Origin: Clostridium beijerinckii HUN142 | GTDB lineage: Bacteria; Bacillota; Clostridia; Clostridiales; Clostridiaceae | DNA length: 64,000 nucleotides | Assembly (NCBI RefSeq): GCF_000621745.1 | Contig: NZ_JHXK01000019.1 | Coordinates: 62,001-126,000 of the forward strand | Direction: 5' to 3' | Shown: positions 27,337 through 37,141 of the stretch, piece by piece | Layout of the letters: every line of letters begins with the position of its first letter | Numbering within the stretch: the first letter of the stretch is position 1 | Position numbers and translations under genes: made by a program | Notes under the pieces: model-generated | What the model was told of the DNA's origin: nothing | Database searches by the model: none | The model's input: the letters and a program-made list of their open reading frames with translations, nothing else

Positions 27337-27855
27337 ATGAAATTTATAGAATTAGCTGCAAAAAGATATTCTGTAAGAAGTTTTGACACAAAGAAAATCA
27401 GTCAGGATGATTTAAATTTAATTTTAAAAGCAGGACAATTAGCTCCGACTGCTGCAAATCGTCAACCGCAAAGAATTTTGGTAATTGAAAGTGAGGATGC
27501 TCTTGCTAAACTAAAAACTTGCACAATTTATCATTTTAATGCACCGTTAGCCTTACTTATATGTGCTGATAAAAATGAAGCATGGGAGCGTAGTTATGAT
27601 GGAAAAATCCATACTGATATTGATGGAAGTATTATTGCTACACATATGATGCTACAAGCTGCTGAGCTTGGTTTAGGATCAACATGGGTTGGCCATTTTG
27701 ACCCTGTTGCTATACGTGCTGCTTTTAATATACCAACAGACCTTGAACCCGTATGTCTTTTACCAATTGGTTATCCAAGTAACGAGGCTAAACCAAATCC
27801 TAACCATGAAAAAAGAAAAGATATTTCCCAAACTGTATTTTATAATAATTTTTAA
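27337..27855 (+). CDS. Nitroreductase-family flavoprotein
   Basis: The 172-aa protein begins with the family's FMN-binding segment KRYSVRSFD and contains GQLAPTAANRQPQ and GLGSTWVGHFD. It probably reduces a quinone, nitro compound or flavin with NAD(P)H. The ATG at 27337 is preferred to 27319 because GGAG (27324-27327) precedes it. It sits between the xylosidase and sugar ABC genes with no obvious functional tie and is followed by its own terminator. Confidence 0.85.
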   Translation: MKFIELAAKRYSVRSFDTKKISQDDLNLILKAGQLAPTAANRQPQRILVIESEDALAKLKTCTIYHFNAPLALLICADKNEAWERSYDGKIHTDIDGSIIATHMMLQAAELGLGSTWVGHFDPVAIRAAFNIPTDLEPVCLLPIGYPSNEAKPNPNHEKRKDISQTVFYNNF

Positions 27856-27895
27856 TGAGTGATTTATCTATTAACATAATTTAATCATACAATTA

Positions 27896-27927
27896 ATGTG
27901 AGTTCTTCGGAATTCACATTTTTTTAT
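27896..27927 (+). terminator. Terminator after the nitroreductase gene
   Basis: ATGTGAGTTC-TTCG-GAATTCACAT, a stable tetraloop hairpin with one G-T pair, is followed by seven T. Confidence 0.88.
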
Positions 27928-28040
27928 TCTTTAGAAAATTACATTTATAAAATTGAGGTTCTACAAAACTAAATATGTTGGTTTAGCAACAGTTCCTATT
28001 AAATTTAATAAATAACAACTTTTTAAAATAAGTTTAGGAA

Positions 28041-28123
28041 GTAAAGATTTCAAATGTAGAGGTAAAGATATTACATATAATTAATTAATGCATTACTGTA
28101 AAATAAGAAATGTAAACGATGTT
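28041..28123 (+). repeat. Direct repeat, copy 1 (upstream of sugar ABC operon)
   Basis: This segment matches 28197-28279 at a fixed offset of 156 bp, including 27 identical bases at 28047-28073. It ends in the cre-like TGTAAACGATGTTA (28111-28124). The shared positions suggest a tandem duplication of a promoter-proximal segment. Confidence 0.8.
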
Positions 28124-28196
28124 AAATGCTCTAAAGATGAGAGTTTAGCAAACGTATTCTTAGGGATTTAATAACTTTTTAATTATTGTTTAAAAA

Positions 28197-28279
28197 GTAA
28201 GAATTTCAAATGTAGAGGTAAAGATATTAAATATAATTAACTAAATATATTATTGTAAAATGTTCATGAAAACGATTAG
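28197..28279 (+). repeat. Direct repeat, copy 2, adjoining the sugar ABC operon
   Basis: Second copy of the 156-bp-spaced repeat, with the identical 27-base block at 28203-28229. It ends in the CG-centred TGAAAACGATTAGT (28267-28280), which fits the cre consensus in most positions and lies about 20 bp before the TTG start. It probably forms the promoter and operator of the operon; no clear -35/-10 pair is visible, which fits an activated promoter. Confidence 0.78.
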
Positions 28280-28300
28280 TGAAAGTTGAGGTGGTTAGAA

Positions 28301-29803
28301 TTGAGTAATGTATTTTTAGAAATGAAAAATATACATAAAAGATTTCCAGGAGTTTATGCTCTTAAGGGAGCACAGTTGGAAATTAAAAAAGGTGAAGTAC
28401 ATGCTTTATTAGGAGAAAACGGTGCTGGAAAATCAACTTTAATGAAAATACTTGGAGGAGTTCATACACAGGATGAAGGTCAAATATTTGTTGAAGGAGT
28501 TGATTGTGGAGTTATTAATCCAACTAAAGCTGCACAATTAGGTATTGGATTTGTTCATCAAGAGCTAAATCTAGCAGAGACATTGACGGTTGCAGAAAAT
28601 GTTTATATGGGAAGACTACCATATAAAAATGAAGCCTTGGGTATTGTTGACTATAAGAAATTGCACGAAGATACAGATTCTATAATAAAAAAATTAGGAA
28701 TAGATATACAAGCTACTGACCTAGTTATGCAGCTTCCAACTGCAAAGAAACAGATGGTAGAAATAGCAAAGGCAATAAGTTTAAATGCAAAAGCGATTAT
28801 TTTTGATGAACCAACAACATCGTTATCTCAGAAGGATGTTGAAAACCTTTTTAAAGTTATAAGAACACTGAAAAAGGAAGGTGTTGCAGCAATATATATA
28901 TCACATAGATTAAAAGAGGTTTTTGATATTTGTGATAGAGCTACAGTACTCCGAGATGGTACTTATATTGAAAGCTGTGAACTAGAAGGGATAACTCAGG
29001 AAAGACTTATAAATATGATGGTAGGAAGAGATTTAACAGAGCTATTTCCTAAGGAGATTTTTGAGCCTAAAGAATACGTTTTAGAAGTAGAAAATCTTAG
29101 TGATAATGTTGGTAGAGTTAAGAATGTTAGTTTGAAAGCAAGAAAAGGTGAAATTTTAGGTCTAGCTGGCTTAGTTGGATCAGGTAGAACGGAACTTATG
29201 AGACTTGTATTTGGTGCTGACAAAATAAGTGAGGGTAAGATAATAATTAATGGGAAAGAAGTTAAGATTAATTCACCTATGGATGCAATAAATAATGGTA
29301 TTTGCCTTTTAACAGAAGATAGGAAAAGTCAAGGATTATCTCTAGTGATGAGTGTGCTTGATAATATAACTTTAACTAACTTAAAAGATTTTGTATTAAA
29401 TCATAAGAAATTAAGAGAATCAGGAGAAAGATTTAAAGAAGCACTTGAGATTAAAACAGCAAATCTTGATGTTATGGCAGGAACATTATCAGGTGGAAAT
29501 CAACAAAAATTAATACTAGCTAAATGGTTAAATACGGACTCGGAAATATTTATCTTTGATGAACCAACTAAAGGAATAGATGTTGGGACTAAAGCTGAAA
29601 TATATCACATAATGAATGATCTAGTTAGAAAGGGTAAAGTAGTTATTATGGTGTCTTCTGAATTACCTGAATTACTAGGTATGTCAGATAGAATATATGT
29701 TATGTGCGAAGGAAAGCTTACTGGAGAACTTAGCAGAGAAGAAGCGACACAAGAAAAGATTATGAAATTAGCTACGCTTGGAGGGATTAATAAAGATGAA
29801 TGA
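28301..29803 (+). CDS. Sugar ABC transporter, tandem ATPase subunit (RbsA/MglA type)
   Basis: The 500-aa protein has two ATPase modules. The first holds the Walker A motif GENGAGKST and IIFDEPTTSL; the second has the degenerate GLVGSGRTELM, the signature LSGGNQQKLILAKWL and IFDEPTKGIDVGTK. This is typical of ribose/galactose/xylose-class importers. The TTG at 28301 is chosen over the one at 28286 because GAGGTGG lies at 28288-28294. It is the first gene of an ATPase-permease-binding protein operon. Context favours a pentose, but specificity is not shown. Confidence 0.92.
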   Translation: MSNVFLEMKNIHKRFPGVYALKGAQLEIKKGEVHALLGENGAGKSTLMKILGGVHTQDEGQIFVEGVDCGVINPTKAAQLGIGFVHQELNLAETLTVAENVYMGRLPYKNEALGIVDYKKLHEDTDSIIKKLGIDIQATDLVMQLPTAKKQMVEIAKAISLNAKAIIFDEPTTSLSQKDVENLFKVIRTLKKEGVAAIYISHRLKEVFDICDRATVLRDGTYIESCELEGITQERLINMMVGRDLTELFPKEIFEPKEYVLEVENLSDNVGRVKNVSLKARKGEILGLAGLVGSGRTELMRLVFGADKISEGKIIINGKEVKINSPMDAINNGICLLTEDRKSQGLSLVMSVLDNITLTNLKDFVLNHKKLRESGERFKEALEIKTANLDVMAGTLSGGNQQKLILAKWLNTDSEIFIFDEPTKGIDVGTKAEIYHIMNDLVRKGKVVIMVSSELPELLGMSDRIYVMCEGKLTGELSREEATQEKIMKLATLGGINKDE

Positions 29804-30812
29804 AACAATTAATAATAAAATTGTACACGAAGAAGGTATTAAGATGAAAAAGGAAAGATTTAATATTAAAAACTTATTTCTCAAATATTCAATCTATCTA
29901 GTACTTGTAGTGCTTATTTTAGTATTCTCAATAGCAAGCCCGGACTTTTTGGGGGCAGCAAACGCTTCAAATTTCTTACGACAAATTCCTACAGTTGGAA
30001 TTTTAACTGTTGCTATTACTATGGTAATAATAACTGGAGGCGTTGATCTTTCCATTGGTGCAATAGCTGCATTTTCTGGATGCACAGTGGCCTATCTAGC
30101 TGTAAAGGGAGTTAGCGTACCAATTTCCTTACTTGCGGGGTTATTAGTAGGTGCAGTTTGGGGATTATTCAATGGATTACTAATTACAAAATTTAAATTA
30201 GAATCTTTTATACTTACTATGGGTACAAGCTATTTAATAAGAGGATTAATACTATTTTTTACAAATGGGATTTACATCAAGGGTGTTCCAGATTGGTTTT
30301 ATAATATCTCTAACACAGAAGTTGGAGTGTCAATAATACACACTAATACTATAGTATTCATCATAATAGTTTTAGTAATGGCTTACTTAATGAAAAATAC
30401 AAGATTTGGTAGATATTGCTATGTAGTTGGATCGAACAAAGAAGCAGGAAGATTATCAGGAATAAATGTAAACAAGCACGTTATAAAGGTATATGCAATA
30501 GAAGGTGTCTTAGCTGCAATAGCTGGTATATTACTAATGTCGAGTATAAATGTTGGTGCTCCAAGTGAAATAAATGGCCCAGATTTATTTGCAATGGCTG
30601 GTGCAATCATGGGTGGAGTACAATTCGGTGGAGGAGTAGGAACCATCGGTGGAGCTATGGTAGGAATATTTACTATACAGGTATTCCAAAGCGGACTTGC
30701 AATACTTGGAATCAACTCATTCTTACAACAAGCTGTAACAGGAGCTGTTATCGTACTTGCTATAGTTGTTGACTTTTACAGAAAAGGAAGTTTGTTTAAG
30801 AAAAAAAGCTAA
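29796..30812 (+). CDS. Sugar ABC transporter permease (RbsC type)
   Basis: About ten hydrophobic segments and the family motif ITGGVDLSIGAIAAFSG identify an RbsC/MglC/XylH-class permease. The ATG at 29796 follows GGAGGG at 29780-29785 and overlaps the ATPase gene by 8 bp; length 338 aa. A second in-frame ATG at 29844 is possible. It would form a homodimeric channel served by the preceding ATPase. Confidence 0.9.
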   Translation: MNETINNKIVHEEGIKMKKERFNIKNLFLKYSIYLVLVVLILVFSIASPDFLGAANASNFLRQIPTVGILTVAITMVIITGGVDLSIGAIAAFSGCTVAYLAVKGVSVPISLLAGLLVGAVWGLFNGLLITKFKLESFILTMGTSYLIRGLILFFTNGIYIKGVPDWFYNISNTEVGVSIIHTNTIVFIIIVLVMAYLMKNTRFGRYCYVVGSNKEAGRLSGINVNKHVIKVYAIEGVLAAIAGILLMSSINVGAPSEINGPDLFAMAGAIMGGVQFGGGVGTIGGAMVGIFTIQVFQSGLAILGINSFLQQAVTGAVIVLAIVVDFYRKGSLFKKKS

Positions 30813-30837
30813 TCATAAAGAGTCGTTTGAGTGTAAT

Positions 30838-30871
30838 TTGGTAGATTTCAGGCTTAAGTGTTTGCTACCGA
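30838..30871 (+). other. Intercistronic stem-loop before the binding-protein gene
   Basis: TTGGTAG pairs with CTACCGA (one G-T pair) around a 20-nt loop, without a T tract. Such stem-loops often allow the binding-protein message to accumulate above that of the membrane components. Confidence 0.45.
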
Positions 30872-30932
30872 ATAAAGCTTAAAATATAAAAACATATCTA
30901 AAAAATTGGAATTACGGAAGGGGAAAAATTTT

Positions 30933-31958
30933 ATGAAGAAGAAAATAATTGCTTTATTATCAACAGTGTTTATTGTTGGTAGCTTAGCAGGGTGTGGAAC
31001 AAAAACACAAACTGGGGGAACAGCAAGTACAGATGGAAAAAAGGTTATTTATTTTATTCCAATAGTTGATACAGGAGCTTATTGGTCACCTATGAAGAAA
31101 GCAGCCGAGGATGAGGCTAAGGCATTAGGATATGATTTGGTAGTTAAAACTTCACCACCAAATGAAACACAAAAGAATGAAAAGCATATAGGATTCCTTG
31201 ATGAAGCTATAAAAAATAAAGCAGCAGGAATAGCTATTGCTCCAATGGATCCAGATATGTTTGATAAGAAAGTTAAAGAAGCAAATGATAAGGGAATTCC
31301 AGTAGTAACCTTTGATGCCGATGTAAAGACAAAAGAAAATAGAACGTCTTATATAGGAACAGATAATAAGCTAGCAGGAGAACAACTTGGTGAAAATGGT
31401 GCTAAATCTTTAAAGGAAAAAGGCATCACAAAAGGTAAGATTGCAATGGCAGCAGTAAACTTAACTCAAACAACTATGACATATAGACAAGACGGAATAA
31501 AAGCTGGATTTGAAAAAGTTATGGGAGCAGATGCTAAGAATTTTGAGTGGTTAGAACCAATCCAAGATAATGACCAATCAGCAGAATCTAAAAGACAATT
31601 AGAAGGACAAATAACTTCAAACTCTGATATGGTAGCTGTATTCTCATTAGGATCAGAAGGGCCAGATACAGGTGTAATGGAAGCTATAAAATCTCAAGGT
31701 AAAGCAGGAAGTATATATCACTTTGGTTTCGACTATACTCCAACTTGGGAAAATGGTATAAGCAACAATTTAATAGCAGGAATTGTTGACCAAGATTCTT
31801 ATGCAATAGGTAAAACTATAATTGATACTTTAGATAAGAAAATAAAAGGTGAAAAAGTTGATGATGTTTATCCAGTACCAGTTAAATGGGTAACTGCAGA
31901 TAAAATTGTTGAATACGGAAAAGAAAAGCAAAAGCAATTTACAACAGAAACTAAATAA
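30933..31958 (+). CDS. Sugar-binding lipoprotein of the ABC transporter (RbsB type)
   Basis: A lipoprotein signal peptide with lipobox LAGC (Cys21) is followed by a Peripla_BP_4-type domain (IYFIPIVDTGAYWSPM, AIAPMDPDMFDKKVKEA, VVTFDADV). The start at 30933 follows GGAAGGGG; the in-frame start 27 bp upstream lacks this. Length 341 aa. It delivers sugar to the preceding permease. The binding site does not tell me the sugar; a pentose is inferred from the xylosidase neighbourhood. Confidence 0.88.
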   Translation: MKKKIIALLSTVFIVGSLAGCGTKTQTGGTASTDGKKVIYFIPIVDTGAYWSPMKKAAEDEAKALGYDLVVKTSPPNETQKNEKHIGFLDEAIKNKAAGIAIAPMDPDMFDKKVKEANDKGIPVVTFDADVKTKENRTSYIGTDNKLAGEQLGENGAKSLKEKGITKGKIAMAAVNLTQTTMTYRQDGIKAGFEKVMGADAKNFEWLEPIQDNDQSAESKRQLEGQITSNSDMVAVFSLGSEGPDTGVMEAIKSQGKAGSIYHFGFDYTPTWENGISNNLIAGIVDQDSYAIGKTIIDTLDKKIKGEKVDDVYPVPVKWVTADKIVEYGKEKQKQFTTETK

Positions 31959-31982
31959 TAACTAAATACAAATAAAATTAAT

Positions 31983-32053
31983 AAGGGCTAACTCAAATGA
32001 TTAATGTATTCAAATTTACTTTAGTATATTTTGAAATTGAGTTGCCCTTTTTA
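31983..32053 (+). terminator. Terminator of the sugar ABC operon
   Basis: AAGGGCTAACTCAA pairs with TTGAGTTGCCCTT (one unpaired base) across a roughly 40-nt loop, followed by T residues. Confidence 0.8.
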
Positions 32054-32169
32054 TTGCTATTTAATTAACTAACTATACAGATTAATTATGAATTGGGAAT
32101 GATTTACAAGTGATTTAAGATACATATGAAAATCAAGCTTTGAACTAAAGTTTACAGGAGGTTTAGAGG

Positions 32170-33882
32170 ATGAATTTTGGAAATAATCTTAGTGTGGGTA
32201 AAAGATTGGTAATTTCATACACGCTATTATTCATAATTATAACATCGGTAGGAGTCATAGGTTTAAAGAGTTTAAGTAAAGTTAATAATGCATCAGATAG
32301 TATGTACAATACCGATCTAGTATCTATAGATATCTTACATAGATTAAACGCAAATTCATTGGAAATAAATAATAACATATTAAGCCTAATTTATGATAGA
32401 GATGAATTAATGATAAAAAAATTAAATGATGACATTTCAAAAGGATTTGAACAAGGAAATATATTTATAGATGAATATAGAGGGTTAAATTTAGATGAAT
32501 ATCAGGAGAATGAGCTTGTAAATTATAATGAAATTTATAAGGATTATAAGGAAAAAAGTGATTCGTTGCTAAAGCTTGTAAAGGAAAATAATTATGATGA
32601 AGCTATACTAGATTATCGAAATTTATCAGTATCGCGAAGCAAGGTTGCAGCGTCACTAACTAAATTATTAGAGTATAGCTCGATTAAGGCAAAGAATGAG
32701 AATATTAACAATGCTGATTTATACAGTAAGGTAGAGATACAAATATTAACTTTTATAATAGCAGGGTTGATGCTTACTATAGTTTTAGGATATTCAATGG
32801 CTAGAAATATGATAGTACCTTTAAAGAAGATAAAGAATTATGCGAATAATCTTGCACAGTATAATTTTTCGGAGGAAATTATACTTAGGGGAAAAGATGA
32901 ATTTGCACAAACAGGAGACGCTCTTAATATAGCATTGAAAAATGTAAGGGAACTTATTAGGACAATCCTAGATAACTCAACAGAACTATCAGCGTCATCT
33001 GAGGAATTAGCTGCATCTGTTCACGAAATAAGCTCAAAGCTTTCTTTTATAAATGAATCGACAGATGAAATAGCAGTAGGAGCTGAGCAGACGAGTTCAT
33101 CAACCGAGAGATTTGTTTTATCTATCCAAAAGATTAATGAGAATATAAATAATCTAGCTGGAATAGTAAATCAAGAGGTTAAAAAATCAGTAGATATAAA
33201 AACTAAATCAAGTAGCATGATGGAAAAAAGCGAAGATTCCATACAATTATCTAGAAAGATATATGAGGAGAAAAACAAAAAAATTAAAGATGCTATAGAG
33301 AGGGGAAAGGTAGTTAAAGAAATAGAAGTTTTAAGTGAATCTATAGTAAGCATTGCTTCAGAGACTAACCTTTTAGCCTTAAATGCAAGAATAGAGGCAG
33401 CAAGAGCGGGAGAAATGGGAAAAGGTTTCTCAGTTGTTGCAGATGAAGTTGGAAAGTTAGCAGAAGAATCTATTACTACTGTAAGTGGTATTCATGGAAT
33501 TGTAGAAGAAATAAAAAATGTATTTGAATATTTATCAGAAAATTCAAAGGGAATTTTAAAGTATATAGAACAAAACGTAAACGATGATTATGAGTTTATG
33601 ATAGAATCCAGTAAAAGTTATGAAAATGATGCTAGATTTATAAATGAAATGTCTGAGGAAATTGCTATCATGGTAAAGGCAATAAATTCAAATATTGATA
33701 ATGTAGATAGTACAATGAGAGAGTTTTCAAGTAATATAGAGAAATCTAAAAATAATTCTAATGAAATATTAGATAGTATAAATGAAGTAACCAAAGAAGT
33801 AGAGCAAATTTCCTTTAATACGCAGAATCAAAGTGAATTAACATTAAAATTGAATGAGGTCATTAATAGATTTACTATATAG
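32170..33882 (+). CDS. Methyl-accepting chemotaxis protein
   Basis: This 570-aa chemoreceptor has a transmembrane segment at about 12-32, a four-helix-bundle-type extracellular sensor (about 33-190), a second transmembrane segment (about 193-213), HAMP ([19 protein letters not shown]) and the signalling domain. The hairpin tip reads [20 protein letters not shown], diagnostic for the class. AGGAGG precedes the start. Its position between the sugar ABC operon and the binding-protein/kinase unit suggests taxis toward the same sugars, perhaps through a binding protein. Confidence 0.9.
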   Translation: MNFGNNLSVGKRLVISYTLLFIIITSVGVIGLKSLSKVNNASDSMYNTDLVSIDILHRLNANSLEINNNILSLIYDRDELMIKKLNDDISKGFEQGNIFIDEYRGLNLDEYQENELVNYNEIYKDYKEKSDSLLKLVKENNYDEAILDYRNLSVSRSKVAASLTKLLEYSSIKAKNENINNADLYSKVEIQILTFIIAGLMLTIVLGYSMARNMIVPLKKIKNYANNLAQYNFSEEIILRGKDEFAQTGDALNIALKNVRELIRTILDNSTELSASSEELAASVHEISSKLSFINESTDEIAVGAEQTSSSTERFVLSIQKINENINNLAGIVNQEVKKSVDIKTKSSSMMEKSEDSIQLSRKIYEEKNKKIKDAIERGKVVKEIEVLSESIVSIASETNLLALNARIEAARAGEMGKGFSVVADEVGKLAEESITTVSGIHGIVEEIKNVFEYLSENSKGILKYIEQNVNDDYEFMIESSKSYENDARFINEMSEEIAIMVKAINSNIDNVDSTMREFSSNIEKSKNNSNEILDSINEVTKEVEQISFNTQNQSELTLKLNEVINRFTI

Positions 33883-34005
33883 ATGAGTTATGTTAAAAGA
33901 GAATTTTGGTTTTATTAAAATATAAAGTATATTTATATTTTAAGAGGAATTTGAAGACTTGCAGTAAAAGCATAATACAGATATAGTTAAAGAAGGAAAA
34001 TTTAA

Positions 34006-34053
34006 ATGATTGATCATCATCGACCTAATTATCAGTTTTTTGGGGAGGGATAA
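34006..34053 (+). CDS. 15-codon upstream ORF before the binding-lipoprotein gene
   Basis: The ORF reads MIDHHRPNYQFFGEG. AGAAGGA lies about 8 bp upstream of its ATG. Its stop codon TAA (34051-34053) is 2 bp before the proposed ATT start of the next gene, and its final codons contain that gene's GGGGAGGG. This fits a translational coupling leader. It could also be chance. Confidence 0.4.
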   Translation: MIDHHRPNYQFFGEG

Positions 34054-34055
34054 TT

Positions 34056-35321
34056 ATTAAAAAAGTAATTTTATTTCCTATAATTTTAATATTTTTAGTT
34101 AGTTTAAATGGCTGTTCTTTAGATAAAAAAAATGACACAGAAAATAAAGAAAAAATAACATTAACAATGTGGCATATATGGTCACAAACTACAATGGATG
34201 CTAATGGAAGGATAATTCAGGATACGGTGGAAGAATGGAATAAGGATAATCCTAATGTCCAAATTAAAGTTGAGGCTGTAGAAAATGAAAGATATAAAGC
34301 AAAAATAAAAACAGCATTTGCTGTAAACGAGTTACCTGATATATTTTATTCTTGGGGAGGTGGCTTTAGTAAGCCATTCATAGAATCTGGAAAGGTATTA
34401 AACCTTAATGAATATATAGATGAAGATACAAAAGATAAGATTAATAAAGATATGCTTAATAATGTAACCTATGATAACAACATATATGGATTACCAATGA
34501 CTTTATCAGTTGGAACATTTTATTGTAATACAAAGCTCTTTTCACAAGCAAATATTAAAGTACCAGAAAATTATGATGAATTCCTAGATGCAGTAAAAGC
34601 TTTTAGGAATAAAGGTATAACACCTCTCTTAGTAGGTGAAAAAGACAATTGGACAGGAATTCTCTATTATGATATCTTAGCGTTACGGGAAGGTGGAATA
34701 GGTGGAGTCAGTGATCCGCATGTAGGTGCTAATAAAAGTGATACAATATTAAAAGCTGCATATAGATTAAAGGAATTAGTAGATTCAAAAGCTTTTAACG
34801 AATCAAATATGGAGCTTACAAGAGATGAATCTGAGATCTTATTTAAACAAGGAAAAATTCCTATGTATTATACAGGAAACTGGTTCATTGGTGAGATAGG
34901 GAATATGGATCCGTCTATAAAGGATAATGTAATCGTTAAGAAGTTTCCGATAGTTAAAGAGGGAGAAGGGAATGATAAAGAATTTTTAGGTGGAGCAGTG
35001 GATCACTTAATGGTAAGTAATAATACAAAATATAAAAAAGAAGCTGTTGATGCGGCAAAATTTATAGCTGAAAGAATATCAAAAAGATATTTTGAATTTG
35101 GTTCAGGGCTTCCAGCGTGGAAATATACTGATGATAAGAGCAAGGTAAATAAATTATCCAAAGAATTAGAGACACTAACAGAGAATGCATCATATAGCTT
35201 ATACGGAGATATTTACTTGGGAGAAGAAAAGGGAAACAAAGAGAAGGAGCTAGTTAGTAAGCTATTCAAAGGACAAATAAGTCCTGAAGACTTCACAAAG
35301 GAAATGGTGAAAATAGAATGA
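34056..35321 (+). CDS. Sugar-binding lipoprotein (family 1 solute-binding) of a sensory unit
   Basis: The frame open from 34029 encodes a lipoprotein signal (KKVILFPIILIFLVSLNGC) and then a MalE/UgpB-type binding protein (TMWHIWSQTT, NELPDIFYSWGGGF, GLPMTLSVGTFYCNTKLF). The first ATG (34167) is after the signal peptide, and no ATG, GTG or TTG lies between the in-frame stop at 34026 and the signal. The best start is ATT at 34056, six bases after GGGGAGGG. Length 421 aa. No permease genes follow. A YesM-like kinase starts 15 bp later, so this protein is probably a co-sensor. Confidence 0.85.
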   Translation: MKKVILFPIILIFLVSLNGCSLDKKNDTENKEKITLTMWHIWSQTTMDANGRIIQDTVEEWNKDNPNVQIKVEAVENERYKAKIKTAFAVNELPDIFYSWGGGFSKPFIESGKVLNLNEYIDEDTKDKINKDMLNNVTYDNNIYGLPMTLSVGTFYCNTKLFSQANIKVPENYDEFLDAVKAFRNKGITPLLVGEKDNWTGILYYDILALREGGIGGVSDPHVGANKSDTILKAAYRLKELVDSKAFNESNMELTRDESEILFKQGKIPMYYTGNWFIGEIGNMDPSIKDNVIVKKFPIVKEGEGNDKEFLGGAVDHLMVSNNTKYKKEAVDAAKFIAERISKRYFEFGSGLPAWKYTDDKSKVNKLSKELETLTENASYSLYGDIYLGEEKGNKEKELVSKLFKGQISPEDFTKEMVKIE

Positions 35322-35336
35322 TGAGGATATGATTAA

Positions 35337-37097
35337 ATGTATAATAAATTTTTTATATTAAAGAATTTGAAGGATAAATATTTAAATTCAAAAATAAGTA
35401 TAAAGATTATTGTATATTTTTCAATAATTTTTGTGCTTTCAACGGTCATACTTACCTTTGCATATAAGAAAATAAATTCTATTTATAATATAGAGAAGAT
35501 GAAACAAAGTTCGGTTGAGGTTTTGGAAAGTGCAGAAACTAATACGAGCATGATAATTGATAATGTTAATAACGTCTCAAAGATGATTATATCAAGTGAC
35601 AATGTTCAAAATACATTAAAGAGAGTTCAGAAAGAAGGAAATTCCTATGATAATATTAGTAATTATCTGATACAATTCACTAATTTTAGCTCTAATATAT
35701 CTTCGATATATATATTAGATAACTATGGCAATAAGTATTATTCTGAAAATGTCTTTTATAAAGATTTTCAGATGGATAAGATTAAAAATTCTGAATGGTA
35801 TAATGAATTATTAGAGGGTAAGGGTAAATATATACTAAGATTAAATGGCGGAGGATTTTTTGAGGGTTATGGTAATAATTATGTATCCCTAATAAGAGAA
35901 ATAAATGATATAAATACTGGTGAAAAGATTGGTTTAATAATTATAAACATGAACGAGAATGCATTCTATAATTTAAGTTTGAAACTAAATAACCAATATG
36001 GAACAAGATTGATTATAAAGAATGATAAAGGCGAATTGATAACAGGGTCAGAGGCTGATTCTAAAATACTAAGCAGAATAAAAAATTATAATGATTCTAA
36101 ATCAAAAGTGTTCTTTTTAGAGGAAAGAATGGAAGATAAAGATTATATAATATCAAATCTTAAAAATTCAGACTACAACTGGAATCTGATGACTGTAGCA
36201 GAATATAACGAATCTCCAGAGCAAACAAAGTATACTAATTATTTTCTTTTATGTTTCAGTATAATAAATTTTCTATTAATTATTATTGGATCTATAGTAA
36301 TATCTAAATTTATAACAATGCCTTTAAAGAAACTTAGTGAATCAATGAAGGGGATCCAAAGCGGAGAGTTTAATATTGTTAATATAAAAACGTATGATGA
36401 TGAAGTAGGAGAATTAAAAAAAGGATATAACATTGCAATTTCTCAAATTAATTTGCTTTTGGATAAAATACGTAAAGATGAAAAGATAAAAAGACAAAAT
36501 GAATTGAATTTATTAATGTCACAAATAAAGCCTCATTTTCTATACAATACGTTTGATACTATTAATTCGTTAGCTCTACTCGGAAAAAATAAAACAATAT
36601 ATGAAATGATAAAAGCTTTAGGTAAGTTTTATAGAACGAGTTTGAATAATGGGAAAGATATTATTACTGTAAAAGAAGAAATAAATACGGTAAAAAGCTA
36701 TCTAGTCATTCAGAATATAAGATATGAGGACATGTTTGAGGTTGAATATGATTTAGATCCACGATGCGACGATTTTAAGATAATAAAGTTAGTATTACAG
36801 CCGTTGGTTGAAAATGCTATTTATCATGGGATTAGAAGCAGCAAGGATAAAGGAAAGATAAGAATATCTACATCTCAAGATGAAGAAAAAGTCATATTAA
36901 ATTTGGAAGATAATGGGAATGGTATGGAGGAATCACAAGTTAGAAATATAAACGAAAATAAAACTACTGGCATTGGAGTAAGAACTACAAAGGAAAGATT
37001 AAGCGTGTTCTATGGAGATGAGCACGAATTTATTGTTGAAAGTAAAAAAAATGTTGGTACTAGAATAACTATTAAGATGCCTAGAATTAAGAAATAG
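35337..37097 (+). CDS. YesM/LytS-type sensor histidine kinase
   Basis: The 586-aa membrane kinase has transmembrane helices at about 23-45 and 302-324 enclosing a large extracellular Cache-like sensor. It then has HAMP (about 325-378; MPLKKLSESMKGIQSG), the His_kinase domain with phospho-acceptor His400 in QIKPHFLYN, and an HATPase_c end (NAIYHGIRSS, LEDNGNGM, GIGVRTTKERL). YesM kinases control carbohydrate uptake genes. It lies between a binding lipoprotein and a YesN-like regulator, forming a three-component sensor unit. Confidence 0.9.
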   Translation: MYNKFFILKNLKDKYLNSKISIKIIVYFSIIFVLSTVILTFAYKKINSIYNIEKMKQSSVEVLESAETNTSMIIDNVNNVSKMIISSDNVQNTLKRVQKEGNSYDNISNYLIQFTNFSSNISSIYILDNYGNKYYSENVFYKDFQMDKIKNSEWYNELLEGKGKYILRLNGGGFFEGYGNNYVSLIREINDINTGEKIGLIIINMNENAFYNLSLKLNNQYGTRLIIKNDKGELITGSEADSKILSRIKNYNDSKSKVFFLEERMEDKDYIISNLKNSDYNWNLMTVAEYNESPEQTKYTNYFLLCFSIINFLLIIIGSIVISKFITMPLKKLSESMKGIQSGEFNIVNIKTYDDEVGELKKGYNIAISQINLLLDKIRKDEKIKRQNELNLLMSQIKPHFLYNTFDTINSLALLGKNKTIYEMIKALGKFYRTSLNNGKDIITVKEEINTVKSYLVIQNIRYEDMFEVEYDLDPRCDDFKIIKLVLQPLVENAIYHGIRSSKDKGKIRISTSQDEEKVILNLEDNGNGMEESQVRNINENKTTGIGVRTTKERLSVFYGDEHEFIVESKKNVGTRITIKMPRIKK

Positions 37098-37141
37098 ATT
37101 AAGTTTTCTAACGAATATTCTAAAGGGAAGTGGATTAATTT

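Noticed and set aside
34006..34120. Programmed frameshift joining the 15-codon ORF to the binding lipoprotein
   Set aside because: The small ORF ends in a clean stop with no slippery run in the overlap. An ATT start next to GGGGAGGG explains the lipoprotein better.
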